DNA of 19,581 bases from JBBRLG01 sp038231495. GTDB taxonomy: Bacteria > Planctomycetota > Planctomycetia > Gemmatales > Gemmataceae. Position numbers and translations under genes: made by a program. This document shows positions 7,081-14,958 of the stretch, one piece after another; the stretch's first letter is position 1, and every line of letters begins with the position of its first letter. Location of the stretch: assembly GCA_038231495.1 (NCBI GenBank), contig JBBRLG010000064.1, positions 1-19,581 on the forward strand, given 5' to 3'. The notes under the pieces are model-generated. The model had not been told where the DNA came from and did not search any database. It worked only from the letters and a program-made list of their open reading frames with translations.

Positions 7081-8241
7081 TCAGCCGAACAGGCGACGGT
7101 CGAGGTCAACGGCAATCCGGCGTAACGCCTCGCGGCACGTTGCCACCGTGTCGCCGCGGGCGAACAGCGTCAAAATGGGACCGCCGGCCTTGAGGCGCTC
7201 GCCCGCCGCTGGAATGTCGGCAAACGCGGGCAGGTCGTCGAGCGCCGGCGGCGCTTGCAAAACCGCGTCCCACGGGCCGGTGGCCGGAAACACCAAATCC
7301 CGTTGGGCCATGAGGATCGCCTTCCCGACCACGCCGTCGGCAAGTGTGGGTAGCGCTAGTTCTACCGACCCAAGGTCGAAAACGGCCCGGTGCCAGGCCA
7401 GTGCGCGCAATCCGGTGGCGTATTCCAACACCTCGACCGAGGCCGTGTACCGCGGGTTCACTTCGACCGGCCAAAACACCTTGTCGCGTAGGACGCCATC
7501 GACGCCGAAGAGGCCGCGCAAGTGACAGGCCGTTGTCAGTACGTCACCGAGGCGGATCAGGGCGGCGCGCAAGCCCGCGCCGACGGCCAGCGGACCGATG
7601 CTGCCGCAATATTGAAACCCCGCCGCCTGGCAAAACGGCTCGCCGACCAGCTGGCACGTCACGCCAAGCAGCCGGGCAGCATGACCGTCGCCGACGTAAA
7701 TCGCGGCAGCGGGTTCCCCTGTAACGAACTCTTGCAAATAACTGCCAGCGGCCGGCTGATCCACCTCGTCTCCACTCCAATAATCGATGTCCCGCCCGCC
7801 CGTACCCTCGATCGGCTTGACAAGCCACCGCCGTTCGCCGGCCGCAGGAAGTTCGCCAAACCCAAGTGCGGGTGCGCACGCAGCCGGTGCGGCCAGGCCG
7901 GCAGCGCGAACCATGTCGGCGACGAACATGGGGTTGCGTGCCCACGCCAAAGTGGTCGCGCCGTTTCCCCATAATTCCCGCCCTTGACTCATTTGCCGGA
8001 CGAGGCGCGGATGGTTTTCCAGCCCGCCGGTATACAGCCACGGTGCCGGTGGCGCGGTGCGGAGCGCGTCGAGAAATGCGTCGGGGTATTTCCCTCGCAA
8101 CAACTGCACCAGGCAGCGCGCCCGCAAATCGCGGTCGGCGAAGAGGTCCACGCACCACGGTTTCAGGCCGGCGCGTAGAGCGGAGAACGCCGCCGCGCGG
8201 GTGCTGGCGCCGAACAGCAGCAGCCGGTTTGACTCGTCCAC
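7081..8241 (-). CDS. ATP-grasp ligase of the C1 cluster (Orf17-like, possible MfnD-type step)
   Basis: A 386-residue ATP-grasp protein. An N-terminal pre-ATP-grasp segment (LLLFGASTRAAAFSALRAG) is followed by KPIEGTGGRDI (ATP loop, near residue 142), YLQEFVTGEPAAAIYVG, GLFGVDGVL and the metal-binding WPVEVNPRYTASVEV. I prefer the GTG at 8241 because a GGAGG lies 5 bases upstream of it; the GTG at 8247 would overlap that site. Homologues called Orf17 occur with H4MPT genes in methylotrophs, and the archaeal ATP-grasp MfnD joins glutamate to tyramine in methanofuran synthesis. A similar amide-forming step for methylofuran is plausible but inferred. It heads the minus-strand C1 run that continues with mch. 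Confidence 0.82.
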   Translation of the reverse strand: MDESNRLLLFGASTRAAAFSALRAGLKPWCVDLFADRDLRARCLVQLLRGKYPDAFLDALRTAPPAPWLYTGGLENHPRLVRQMSQGRELWGNGATTLAWARNPMFVADMVRAAGLAAPAACAPALGFGELPAAGERRWLVKPIEGTGGRDIDYWSGDEVDQPAAGSYLQEFVTGEPAAAIYVGDGHAARLLGVTCQLVGEPFCQAAGFQYCGSIGPLAVGAGLRAALIRLGDVLTTACHLRGLFGVDGVLRDKVFWPVEVNPRYTASVEVLEYATGLRALAWHRAVFDLGSVELALPTLADGVVGKAILMAQRDLVFPATGPWDAVLQAPPALDDLPAFADIPAAGERLKAGGPILTLFARGDTVATCREALRRIAVDLDRRLFG

Positions 8242-8480
8242 GCGCACCTCCGTTGCGATCGCTCCCCCCGCCGATTACACTACGGAGTCCCGCCCGGATA
8301 GCGTTACGGCTGGCGAGCGGGGTCTATTTATCGGAGCGGATCGGCGTCGAAGTGCTGGCTCAGATGCTTCAGCGTAAATGGCCGCAGTTGAATGTCGGGG
8401 CGAGTCGGGACGAGTGCGACCCGGTCGCCTGGCTGTAATGCAGCGGTACAACCGGGCCGCCACGGACGCGGGGAATTCCA
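8242..8480. promoter_or_regulatory. divergent intergenic region between the C1 run and the acyl-CoA dehydrogenase gene
   Basis: About 235 bases between two divergently transcribed genes, so it should hold promoters for both. I see no convincing -35/-10 pair. Around 8328-8440 both strands read as GC3-rich, protein-like sequence without a start codon (minus strand: LQPGDRVALVPTRPDIQLRPF and on to a TAA at 8330), which may be the decayed end of a former gene. Confidence 0.4.
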
Positions 8481-9662
8481 ATGGATTTCGAGTTGTCGCC
8501 GGAACTCCAGGCCCTACGCAACCAGGTGCGCGCCTTCATCGACCGCGCGGTCATCCCGCTCGAACCGCACGAAAACGAGGAGGACGGTCTGCCCGCCGAA
8601 CTGCTGACAAGGGTACGTCAGCAAGCGCGGGACGCCGGCGTGTGGGCACCGCAGCTGCCGCGGGAGTACGGCGGTCTGGGCCTGAACACGCTCGGCCTGT
8701 GTGTCGTGTTCGAGGAGGCCGGCCGCAGCCCCCTGGGACCGCTCGCCCTGAATTGTGCCGCCCCCGACGAAGGCACCATGCACCTGTTGCTCAAAGCGGC
8801 CGCGCCCGAACAGCGGGCCCGCTACCTTCAGCCGCTGGCCGAGGGGCGGACGCGCTCGTGCTTCGCGATGACCGAACCCGCGCCGGGTGCCGGGTCCGAT
8901 CCGACCATGCTCCTCACGCGCGCGGTGTGGCACGGCGACCGCTGGGTGCTCAACGGCCGCAAGTGGTTCACGTCCGGCGCACGCGGCGCCGCCTTCGCGG
9001 TCGTCGCGGCCGTCACCGACCCCGACGCACCGCCGCGCCAGGGAATGACGCTGTTTGTCGTGGAAGCCGGCACCCCCGGTTACGAGATCGTGCGCTCGAT
9101 TCCCACGCTGACGAGCGGCGGCCCCGGCGGTCATTGCGAGGTGAGCCTGGTGAATTGCGCCCTTGGCGAGGGGCAAATCCTCGGGCGGGTCGGCGAAGGC
9201 TTCAAGCTGATGCAGGTGCGGTTAGGCCCCGCCCGGCTGACCCACTGCATGCGCTGGTTGGGTGCCGCCGGCCGGGCCGTCGCGCTTGCCACGGCCTACG
9301 TCCGGGAGCGCCGGGCGTTCGGCAAACACCTTGCCGAACAACAGGCGGTGCAGTGGATGCTGGCGGATTCGGCGATCGAGCTGCACGCCTCCCGGCTGAT
9401 GGTCCTGCACGCCGCGTGGCAGCTCGACCGGGGCGACGAGGCGCGGCGGGAAACGTCGATGTGCAAGGTGTTCGTCGCCGAAACGGCCGGGCGGGTCATC
9501 GACCGCGCGCTGCAGATGTGCGGGGCGGCGGGCATCTCGCGCGACCTGCCGCTGGAACGGCTGTACCGCGACGTCCGCGCCTTCCGCATCTACGACGGCC
9601 CTTCGGAAGTCCATCGCATGGTGATCGCCCGACAATTGCTGAAGGAAGCCGAACCGGGATAG
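8481..9662 (+). CDS. acyl-CoA dehydrogenase
   Basis: A 393-residue FAD-dependent dehydrogenase that introduces the alpha-beta double bond into an acyl-CoA thioester. The N-terminal helical domain (MDFELSPELQALRNQV) is followed by CFAMTEPAPGAGSDPT, the flavin/substrate loop of the beta domain. Next come GRKWFTSGARGA, then RRAFGKHLAEQQAVQWMLAD in the C-terminal domain. The catalytic base lies in YDGPSEVHR (E376). The C-terminal layout resembles ACAD10/11-type enzymes acting on longer or branched chains. It faces an AtuA-type gene set 1.4 kb away, so branched or isoprenoid acyl-CoA is a reasonable but unproven substrate. A strong intrinsic terminator follows. Confidence 0.93.
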   Translation: MDFELSPELQALRNQVRAFIDRAVIPLEPHENEEDGLPAELLTRVRQQARDAGVWAPQLPREYGGLGLNTLGLCVVFEEAGRSPLGPLALNCAAPDEGTMHLLLKAAAPEQRARYLQPLAEGRTRSCFAMTEPAPGAGSDPTMLLTRAVWHGDRWVLNGRKWFTSGARGAAFAVVAAVTDPDAPPRQGMTLFVVEAGTPGYEIVRSIPTLTSGGPGGHCEVSLVNCALGEGQILGRVGEGFKLMQVRLGPARLTHCMRWLGAAGRAVALATAYVRERRAFGKHLAEQQAVQWMLADSAIELHASRLMVLHAAWQLDRGDEARRETSMCKVFVAETAGRVIDRALQMCGAAGISRDLPLERLYRDVRAFRIYDGPSEVHRMVIARQLLKEAEPG

Positions 9663-9674
9663 CGGTTTTTTTGC

Positions 9675-9712
9675 GGCGAGCGGCGGACGAAAGTCCGCCG
9701 CTCGCCTTTTCG
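9675..9712 (+). terminator. rho-independent terminator after the acyl-CoA dehydrogenase gene
   Basis: A perfect 14-bp stem (GGCGAGCGGCGGAC at 9675-9688 with its complement at 9693-9706) has a GAAA tetraloop and is followed by TTTTCGTT. A run of seven T precedes it. It begins 12 bases after the stop codon and lies tail-to-tail with the DUF309 gene. Confidence 0.85.
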
Positions 9713-10219
9713 TTACATGGGCCGCAGAAGGACCGTCCGATCGGGCCATCCGTCCCTGGCAATTTCTCCGGCGAGTGCAATCAACTCCGGAAGCCGCAAC
9801 CCAAGGAAGCAATGCGCCTCCAACGACGTTGCCACTCCGCGCAGCAACTCCGCCGCCCGCTCGCTGTGGGACTGCACGCCGCGCGGCGTTCCTTCCAGAT
9901 GCTTCACGCCCGCGGCGGCGAGTTTGATGAGCGCCTTCAGGAAATCGGCCGTCGTCCCCGTGCGGCCGCATTGGTGCCAGAGGCTTTCCCAGGCCTCGTG
10001 CGCTTCCCAGTAATAGCCGTGGTTGAACAGGTCGATGCCGTAGCGGTAGGCGCGGTTTGCTTGCCAGTGGGCCACGTCGAGGGCGTCGGGCGGTTCGGGG
10101 GTTTGACCGAATTGGTGGCCGGCGGGGTCGCTGACCGGGTGCGGCGAGCGGCCGGGGACGTAGGTATAGAGCGGCAACGGCCGGTCGGGGAGGTAGCGCG
10201 GCGGGTGCGGGTCACTCAT
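9713..10219 (-). CDS. DUF309 family protein
   Basis: A 168-residue protein. The core FNHGYYWEAHEAWESLW (65-81), followed by FLKALIKLAAAGVKHLEGTPRGV (93-115), is the DUF309 signature: a helical bundle with conserved E-A-H-E-x-W. The function of the family is not established. The N-terminal 50 residues are Pro-rich and probably disordered. The ATG at 10219 has GGAG about 10 bases upstream; an in-frame TTG at 10228 is a less likely start. It begins 21 bases after the lipoprotein stop in the same direction, so the two form a likely operon. Its stop lies against the terminator of the convergent acyl-CoA dehydrogenase. Confidence 0.85.
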   Translation of the reverse strand: MSDPHPPRYLPDRPLPLYTYVPGRSPHPVSDPAGHQFGQTPEPPDALDVAHWQANRAYRYGIDLFNHGYYWEAHEAWESLWHQCGRTGTTADFLKALIKLAAAGVKHLEGTPRGVQSHSERAAELLRGVATSLEAHCFLGLRLPELIALAGEIARDGWPDRTVLLRPM

Positions 10220-10240
10220 GGGGTGCAAGCTCCGAGCGGC

Positions 10241-10963
10241 TTACTTCTGGTCGGCGTCAATCTTGTTGATCGCCAGTTGCATCGCCTCCAGCGCGTCCGT
10301 CGCACGCACTTCGACCAGCGTGCGGTAGCTGGGATCCTTGCGGTTGGGGATCGAACAACTGTATTTCCACTGGCCGGTCGTGTCCTGCATCTCGAACTTC
10401 TGCCAGACGACGTTGCGCCGCGTTATCAACTCGAATTGTAGCTGTTTGAACGCCTCCGCGTTGCCGACACCGCTCGTCAACGCCACGCCGGAACCGTTGC
10501 CCGGTAAGGTCGTGACCGGCGCTTTCTGCCAGGGGTCGCCGACGCCGGCCGGCGCGGGGGAACCGCTGCTGATGCGCAGGTCGCGGCCGTCCGCGTTCAG
10601 GTTGCCGCGCACGCCGCCGCCCGCCAGGACCGCCGGGCTGGTCGTGCCGCTCGGCGGCGGCAGCGGCGGGACGCCGCCGGCACTGCCCGTTGCGGGCTGC
10701 GCCGGATTCGGGTTCGTCGCCATCGCGCGGTTCGGCGGCTGTGGGGTGCCCGCGGCCGGCAACGGCGTGCCGCCGCCGAGGAGCGGGTCGTTGGCCCTGT
10801 CGCCCGTCGGTGCCGCCGGCGCGGCACCGCCCGTGCCGTTGCCCTGCGTCGTGTTCTGGCCGGTCAGGTTGCAGCCGGCCAGGAGCAGTAAACCGGCCGC
10901 GAAGAGCGCGCACCGCGCCGGCGTTCCGAGACAGGTTGTCGCCGACGGTTTCGCGTGACGCAT
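10241..10963 (-). CDS. Pro/Gly-rich lipoprotein of unknown function
   Basis: 240 residues. A signal peptide with basic N-terminus and hydrophobic FAAGLLLLAGC ends in a clear lipobox (LLAG-C31), so it should be lipid-anchored. Residues 32 to about 160 are a low-complexity Pro/Gly/Ala/Thr/Asn linker. The conserved-looking part is the last 75 residues (AFKQLQFELITRRNVVWQKF, then WKYSCSIPNRKDPSYRTLVEVRA), which may be a small interaction domain. I do not recognise a named family. The ATG at 10963 is chosen because the lipobox then falls at a normal distance. A much longer open frame continues upstream antisense to the next gene and is an artefact of GC-rich sequence. Confidence 0.8.
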   Translation of the reverse strand: MRHAKPSATTCLGTPARCALFAAGLLLLAGCNLTGQNTTQGNGTGGAAPAAPTGDRANDPLLGGGTPLPAAGTPQPPNRAMATNPNPAQPATGSAGGVPPLPPPSGTTSPAVLAGGGVRGNLNADGRDLRISSGSPAPAGVGDPWQKAPVTTLPGNGSGVALTSGVGNAEAFKQLQFELITRRNVVWQKFEMQDTTGQWKYSCSIPNRKDPSYRTLVEVRATDALEAMQLAINKIDADQK

Positions 10964-11098
10964 GGACTGGTCCCCGCACCTTGACTCGCTTGCCCTGCCC
11001 ACTAAATTGTGACAGTTAGCCGCCCTTCTCGCGCGGCCTCTCGCGGGTGGTATAGCCCGCGGAGCCATGCCCCATAGTAGAACCCAAGGAACCGTGCA
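10964..11098. promoter_or_regulatory. divergent promoter region, lipoprotein versus tartrate dehydrogenase-like gene
   Basis: 135 bases between divergent starts. A small inverted repeat (CGCGGG with CCCGCG, about 11042-11061) lies in the leader of the plus-strand gene, and AAGGA at 11086-11090 is the ribosome site for the ATG at 11099. I could not pick out a convincing promoter hexamer pair. Confidence 0.35.
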
Positions 11099-12160
11099 AT
11101 GGCAGTTTCGCGCATCGCCGTCATCGGCGGCGACGGCATCGGACCCGAAGTCATCGACCAGGCCGTGCGCGTCGCCGATGCCGCCCTGAAGCGCGAAAAC
11201 GCCGCCGTCGAATGGAACCGCTTGCCCTGGAGTTCCGCCTATTACAAGCAGACCGGCCAGATGATGCCGGCCGACGGCTGGGAGGTTCTCAAGCGGCACG
11301 ACGCCATCTTTCTCGGGGCCATCGGCCACCCCGACGTGCCGGACTTCATCACGCTGCACGGCTTGCTGTTGCCCATGCGCCGCAAGTTCGACCAGTACGT
11401 CAACCTGCGGCCGGCGTACCTGTACGACGGCGTGCAGTCGCCGTTGCGCGACAAGGCACCCGGCTCCATCGACATGATGGTTTACCGCGAAAACACCGAG
11501 GGCGAATACACGCCGGTCGGTGGCCGTCAGTACGAGGGCACGGCCAACGACATTGCCATTCAAACGAACATCTTCACGCGCCGCGGGTGCGAGCGCATTA
11601 TGCGGGCGGCGTTCGAGGGGGCGCGGAAGCGGCGCAAGAAGGTCACGTCGATTACCAAGTCGAACGCCCAGACGTTCGGCATGGTGCTGTGGGACGAAGT
11701 GTTCAAGGCGGTGAGCAAGGATTATCCGGACATTCAATCCGGTTCGCTGCTGGTGGACGCGGCGGCAATGGATTTCGTGCGCAAGCCGGAGGCGTTTGAC
11801 GTGGTGGTGGCGAGCAACCTGTTCGGCGACATCTTGACGGACCTGAGCGCGATCGTGACCGGCAGCGTGGGCCTGGCGGCGAGCGCGAACATCAACCCGG
11901 AGCGCGTGTTTCCGAGTATGTGAGAGCCGGTCCACGGTTCGGCCCCGGACATCGCGGGCAAGGGGATCGCCAACCCGCTGGCGGCGATTCTGTCGGTGGG
12001 CATGTTGCTGGACCACCTGAACCTGCCGAAGTGTGCGGCGCGCGTGCGCGACGCGGTGGCGGCGGTGCTGAAGGCCGGCAAGGTGTGTACGCCGGACCTT
12101 GGCGGCACGGCAAAGACGACCGAGGTAGCCGACGCGGTCGTCGCGGCGGTCGGGAGATAG
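11099..12160 (+). pseudogene. tartrate/D-malate dehydrogenase-like (TtuC/DmlA) gene interrupted by an in-frame TGA
   Basis: An NAD-dependent beta-decarboxylating hydroxyacid dehydrogenase of the isopropylmalate/isocitrate superfamily, most like tartrate or D-malate dehydrogenase. Features are GGDGIGPE (10-17), RRKFDQYVNLRP (94-105), YRENTEGEYTPVGGR (129-143), catalytic K187 in TKSN, and metal-binding SNLFGDILTDL (239-249). Codon 275 is TGA (11921-11923) in the middle of the invariant PSM-x-EPVHGSAPD block. The same frame then continues intact (EPVHGSAPDIAGKGIANP...) to a TAG at 12158, giving the normal 353-codon length. Termination at TGA would remove the NAD-binding loop. TGA is a genuine stop in neighbouring genes. 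A recent nonsense mutation, read-through or a base-call error are all possible. Confidence 0.88.
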
Positions 12161-12172
12161 AATAACCGAATT

Positions 12173-12216
12173 GCCGCTTGCGGCTTTGCGCTCGGAGGCG
12201 CAAAGCCGCAAGCGGC
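12173..12216. repeat. REP-like inverted pair
   Basis: A perfect 19-bp stem (12173-12191 with 12198-12216) and a 6-base loop. The outer half is the shared GCCGCTTGCGGC unit. The inner half is TTTGCGC with GCGCAAA, differing from other copies but fully self-complementary. It lies between the dehydrogenase and atuA genes. Confidence 0.8.
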
Positions 12217-12238
12217 GAACCCGACCGGACGACCAACC

Positions 12239-13588
12239 ATGCAACCTCTGCGCGTCGGCAACGGCTGCGGCTTCTGGGGCGACAACCTCGACGCCCCCGT
12301 TGCGCTGGCCGAGCAGGGCCGGTTGCACTACCTCACCCTCGAATACCTCGCCGAACTCACCATGTCGATCCTCGCGTTGCTCAAGCAGCGCGACCCGCAA
12401 GCCGGCTACGCCACCGACTTCCTCGACGTTCTCGGCCGCCTCGTTCCCTGTTTGCAAGCGCAACCCGGCCTGAAAATCGTCACCAACGCGGGCGGCATGA
12501 ACCCGCTCGGTTGTGCGCGGCGCGTGCGTGCAATTTTGGATAAAAACGGCCTACAAGATCGCAAAATCGGCGTGGTCGGCGGCGACGACCTGATGCCGCG
12601 GCTCGACGACCTCCTTACCGCGGGCCATCCGCTGGCGAATCTCGATACCGGCGAACCGCTTTCTACGGTGCGCGGGCGCATCGTGAGTGCCAACGCCTAC
12701 CTCGGCAGCGCGCCCCTCGTCGAGGCGTTGCGCCGGGGGGCGTCGCTTGTCGTCACCGGGCGCGTAGCCGACGCGGCGCTGACGGTGGCACCGGCCGTCC
12801 ATGAATTCAACTGGGCCTGGGACGATTGGGACCGGCTCGCAGCGGGTACGGTTGCCGGGCACCTCGTCGAGTGCGGGGCGCAGGCGACCGGCGGCCTGTG
12901 GTGTAACTGGCGCGACCTCGCCAGCCTGGCCGATGTCGGCTACCCGATCGCGGAGATCGCTTCCGACGGGACGTTTACAATCGGTAAACCGGACGGCAGC
13001 GGCGGCGCGGTGAACCACGAAACCGTGGCGGAACAACTGCTGTACGAGGTCGGCGACCCGGCCCGCTACCTGACGCCGGACGTGACGGCGAATTTTACGA
13101 CAGTGAAACTGACCGAAACGGGCCACGACCGGGTGCGCGTCGAGGGCGCGACCGGCACCCCGGCGACGGATTCGTACAAGGTGTCAATTGCGTATCGGGA
13201 CGGCTATACGTCGTCGGGGACGCTGCTCATCGCCGGGCCGGACGCGGCGTTCAAGGCACGGGCGTGCGGGCAAATGATCCTGGAACGATTGCGCCGCGCC
13301 GGCGTCGTATTCGACCACAGCAATATCGAATGCCTGGGCGCGGGCGATTGCGTGCCGGGCGTGCTTCCCGCTGCGGACCCGCCGGAGGTCGTATTGCGGG
13401 TCGCGGTGCGCGACCCGCGTAAGGCGAACGTCGAGCGCTTCACGAAAGAGTTCGCGCCGCTGGTCACGTCCGGGCCGCCGGGCGTCACGGGCTACACGAC
13501 GGGACGGCCCGCGGTGCGTGAGGTGTTCGCCTACTGGCCGGCACTGCTGGCGAAGTCGCAGGTGACGGCTACCGTCGAGATCGTGTGA
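12239..13588 (+). CDS. AtuA family protein (DUF1446), acyclic terpene utilisation
   Basis: 449 residues, the usual length for the large DUF1446 domain. It opens with LRVGNGCGFWGDN. KIVTNAGGMNPLGCA (about 80-94), KIGVVGGDDL, VVTGRVADAALTVAP and the C-terminal GAGDCVPGVLP are family segments. AtuA is required for citronellol/geraniol use in Pseudomonas, where it is encoded with the geranyl-CoA carboxylase, but its biochemical reaction is not established. It is followed by a small AtuA C-terminal-like protein and an enoyl-CoA hydratase, a grouping that supports an acyl-CoA degradation role. The biotin carboxylase subunits of the classical pathway are absent from the window. The start ATG lies 23 bases after the REP pair. 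Confidence 0.88.
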   Translation: MQPLRVGNGCGFWGDNLDAPVALAEQGRLHYLTLEYLAELTMSILALLKQRDPQAGYATDFLDVLGRLVPCLQAQPGLKIVTNAGGMNPLGCARRVRAILDKNGLQDRKIGVVGGDDLMPRLDDLLTAGHPLANLDTGEPLSTVRGRIVSANAYLGSAPLVEALRRGASLVVTGRVADAALTVAPAVHEFNWAWDDWDRLAAGTVAGHLVECGAQATGGLWCNWRDLASLADVGYPIAEIASDGTFTIGKPDGSGGAVNHETVAEQLLYEVGDPARYLTPDVTANFTTVKLTETGHDRVRVEGATGTPATDSYKVSIAYRDGYTSSGTLLIAGPDAAFKARACGQMILERLRRAGVVFDHSNIECLGAGDCVPGVLPAADPPEVVLRVAVRDPRKANVERFTKEFAPLVTSGPPGVTGYTTGRPAVREVFAYWPALLAKSQVTATVEIV

Positions 13589-13592
13589 GGGG

Positions 13593-13698
13593 GCTAATAG
13601 CTAAAAGCTAACAGCTATTGGTATCAAAGAAGACACCTTCCGACGGTTATGCCTCATTTTTCAATCAGCTATTAGCTATTAGCTGTTAGTTGTTAGCC
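13593..13698. repeat. inverted array of 7-base units (GCTAATA/GCTATTA type)
   Basis: The left arm at 13593-13620 reads as four 7-base units (gctaata, gctaaaa, gctaaca, gctattg). The right arm at about 13663-13698 is the complementary type (gctatta, gctatta, gctgtta, gttgtta). A 42-base unrelated spacer separates them. The array is AT-rich in a GC-rich operon and separates atuA from its small partner gene. Confidence 0.8.
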
Positions 13699-13718
13699 AA
13701 GGCGGAGGGGGTTGAGCC

Positions 13719-14084
13719 ATGCCGAACGCCGACGCACTAACGCGGTTGTCCGCCATCGCCCACGGGCGCAGCGGCGACAAGGGCAACCACGCCAACATCG
13801 CCGTCATCGCCTACACGTCGGCGGGTTACGCCTGGTTGCGCGAACACTTGACGGCGGAAGTTGTCGAACGGTACTTCGCGCCGCTAGGGCCGACGCGCGT
13901 GGATCGTTATGAGGCGGCAAACCTGCTTGCACTCAATTTCGTACTGGCCAACGTCCTGACCGGCGGGGCCAGTCGGTCGTTGCGCAGCGACACGCAGGGC
14001 AAGACCTACGCACTGACGCTGTTGCAAATGCCCGTCGATGCCCCGCCCAACCTGGACGCGATGCGGAGGCCGAAACATGACTGA
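13719..14084 (+). CDS. AtuA C-terminal-like small protein
   Basis: 121 residues matching the ferredoxin-fold domain that forms the C-terminus of longer AtuA proteins or a separate small subunit: LSAIAHGRSGDKGNHANIAVIAY (9-31), then YEAANLLALNFVLANVLTGGASRSLRSDTQGK. The ATG at 13719 is preceded by GGAGGGGG, a strong ribosome site. In some bacteria the two AtuA parts are one polypeptide; here they are split, with a 7-base-unit repeat array in the gap. It overlaps the enoyl-CoA hydratase start by 8 bases, so the two are translationally coupled. Biochemical role unknown. Confidence 0.87.
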   Translation: MPNADALTRLSAIAHGRSGDKGNHANIAVIAYTSAGYAWLREHLTAEVVERYFAPLGPTRVDRYEAANLLALNFVLANVLTGGASRSLRSDTQGKTYALTLLQMPVDAPPNLDAMRRPKHD

Positions 14085-14868
14085 CGACCTGGTGTTGTGG
14101 GAAACCCGCGGCTGCACGACGGTGGTGACGCTCAACCGCGCCGACCGCCGCAATGCCCTGAGCCGGGCGTTAATCGCGGCCCTGACCGAGACGTTCGCGC
14201 GGCTGCGCGCCGACCCGGCGGTGCGCTGTGTCGTGCTAACCGGCGCGGGCAGCGTCTTCTGCGCCGGCATGGACCTCGCCGAACTGCAAGAATCCATGGC
14301 GCGGCCCGGCGAGCAAAGTCCGGTGTGGGACGACGCCCTGAAACTGGCGGCGCTCTACGACCTGATTTACACGTCGCCCAAGCCCACCATCGCGGCGGTC
14401 AACGGCGCGGCAGTGGCGGGCGGCGCGGGTTTGGTGACGGTGTGCGACCTGGCCGTGTCGGTGCCCGAAGCGAAGTTCGGCTACCCGGAGGTACGCCGCG
14501 GCCTGGTCGCCGCGCTGGTGCTGCCGCACCTGCTGCGCCACGTCGGCGAGCGTACGGCCCGCTACCTTCTTCTGACCGGCGACGTGATCGACGCGACGGA
14601 GGCGTGTCGCGTTGGTCTGGTCAACGCCGTCGTGCCGGCCGGTGAACTGCTGGACCGTGCCCTCGCCTGGGGCCGGGCCATCGCGGAGGGCGGGCCGAAC
14701 GCACTGACGCTGACCAAGGATTTGTTGCACCGCTTCTCGCACCAGGCACTGGCACTGGAGGAAGCCGCCAAGGCCAGCGCGGCGCCGCGCTTGACCGCGG
14801 AGTGCCAGCAGGGGTTGGAGGCGTTTTTCGCCAAACGGCCGGTGCCTTGGGCGCCAACACGGGCATGA
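14077..14868 (+). CDS. enoyl-CoA hydratase/isomerase family protein (possible methylglutaconyl-type hydratase)
   Basis: 263 residues of crotonase fold. The first oxyanion-hole segment is FCAGMDLAEL (61-70) and the second is VNGAAVAGGAGL (108-119). The FGYPEVRRGLVAA segment carries the catalytic Glu (E138). It hydrates a 2-enoyl-CoA. In AtuA-containing clusters the hydratase is AtuE or LiuC, acting on isohexenyl- or methyl-glutaconyl-CoA, so one of those substrates is the best guess; the sequence alone does not decide it. The ATG at 14077 overlaps the end of the preceding gene (stop at 14082-14084), showing tight coupling. Confidence 0.9.
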   Translation: MTDDLVLWETRGCTTVVTLNRADRRNALSRALIAALTETFARLRADPAVRCVVLTGAGSVFCAGMDLAELQESMARPGEQSPVWDDALKLAALYDLIYTSPKPTIAAVNGAAVAGGAGLVTVCDLAVSVPEAKFGYPEVRRGLVAALVLPHLLRHVGERTARYLLLTGDVIDATEACRVGLVNAVVPAGELLDRALAWGRAIAEGGPNALTLTKDLLHRFSHQALALEEAAKASAAPRLTAECQQGLEAFFAKRPVPWAPTRA

Positions 14869-14877
14869 GGGTTGAGT

Positions 14878-14896
14878 GCAAAGCCGCAAGCGGCGA
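14878..14896. repeat. single REP-like unit
   Basis: GCAAAGCCGCAAGCGGCGA, the minus-orientation form of the repeat, between the hydratase stop and dapF. No paired copy is adjacent. Confidence 0.65.
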
Positions 14897-14958
14897 AGCC
14901 CGATTGCCCGGCGTCCCTGCCGTCGGTAGACTGGATGGAAAGGCTTCAGGAGTCCCCG

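Noticed and set aside
8378..10441. A 687-codon open frame on the plus strand overlapping the acyl-CoA dehydrogenase and the DUF309 and lipoprotein genes.
   Set aside because: Its translation is Arg/Pro-rich with no family motif, while the other frames encode recognisable proteins. It is a GC-rich shadow.
11921..11965. Selenocysteine insertion at the in-frame TGA; a small GCCG...CGGC hairpin with GGTC follows it.
   Set aside because: The position normally holds an aromatic residue away from any redox chemistry, the family has no known selenoprotein member, and the hairpin stem is only 4 bp.
10241..12463. A 740-codon open frame on the minus strand running antisense to the dehydrogenase gene.
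   Set aside because: Only its last 240 codons (from 10963) look like a protein, with a signal peptide and lipobox. The rest is the complement of a well-identified gene.
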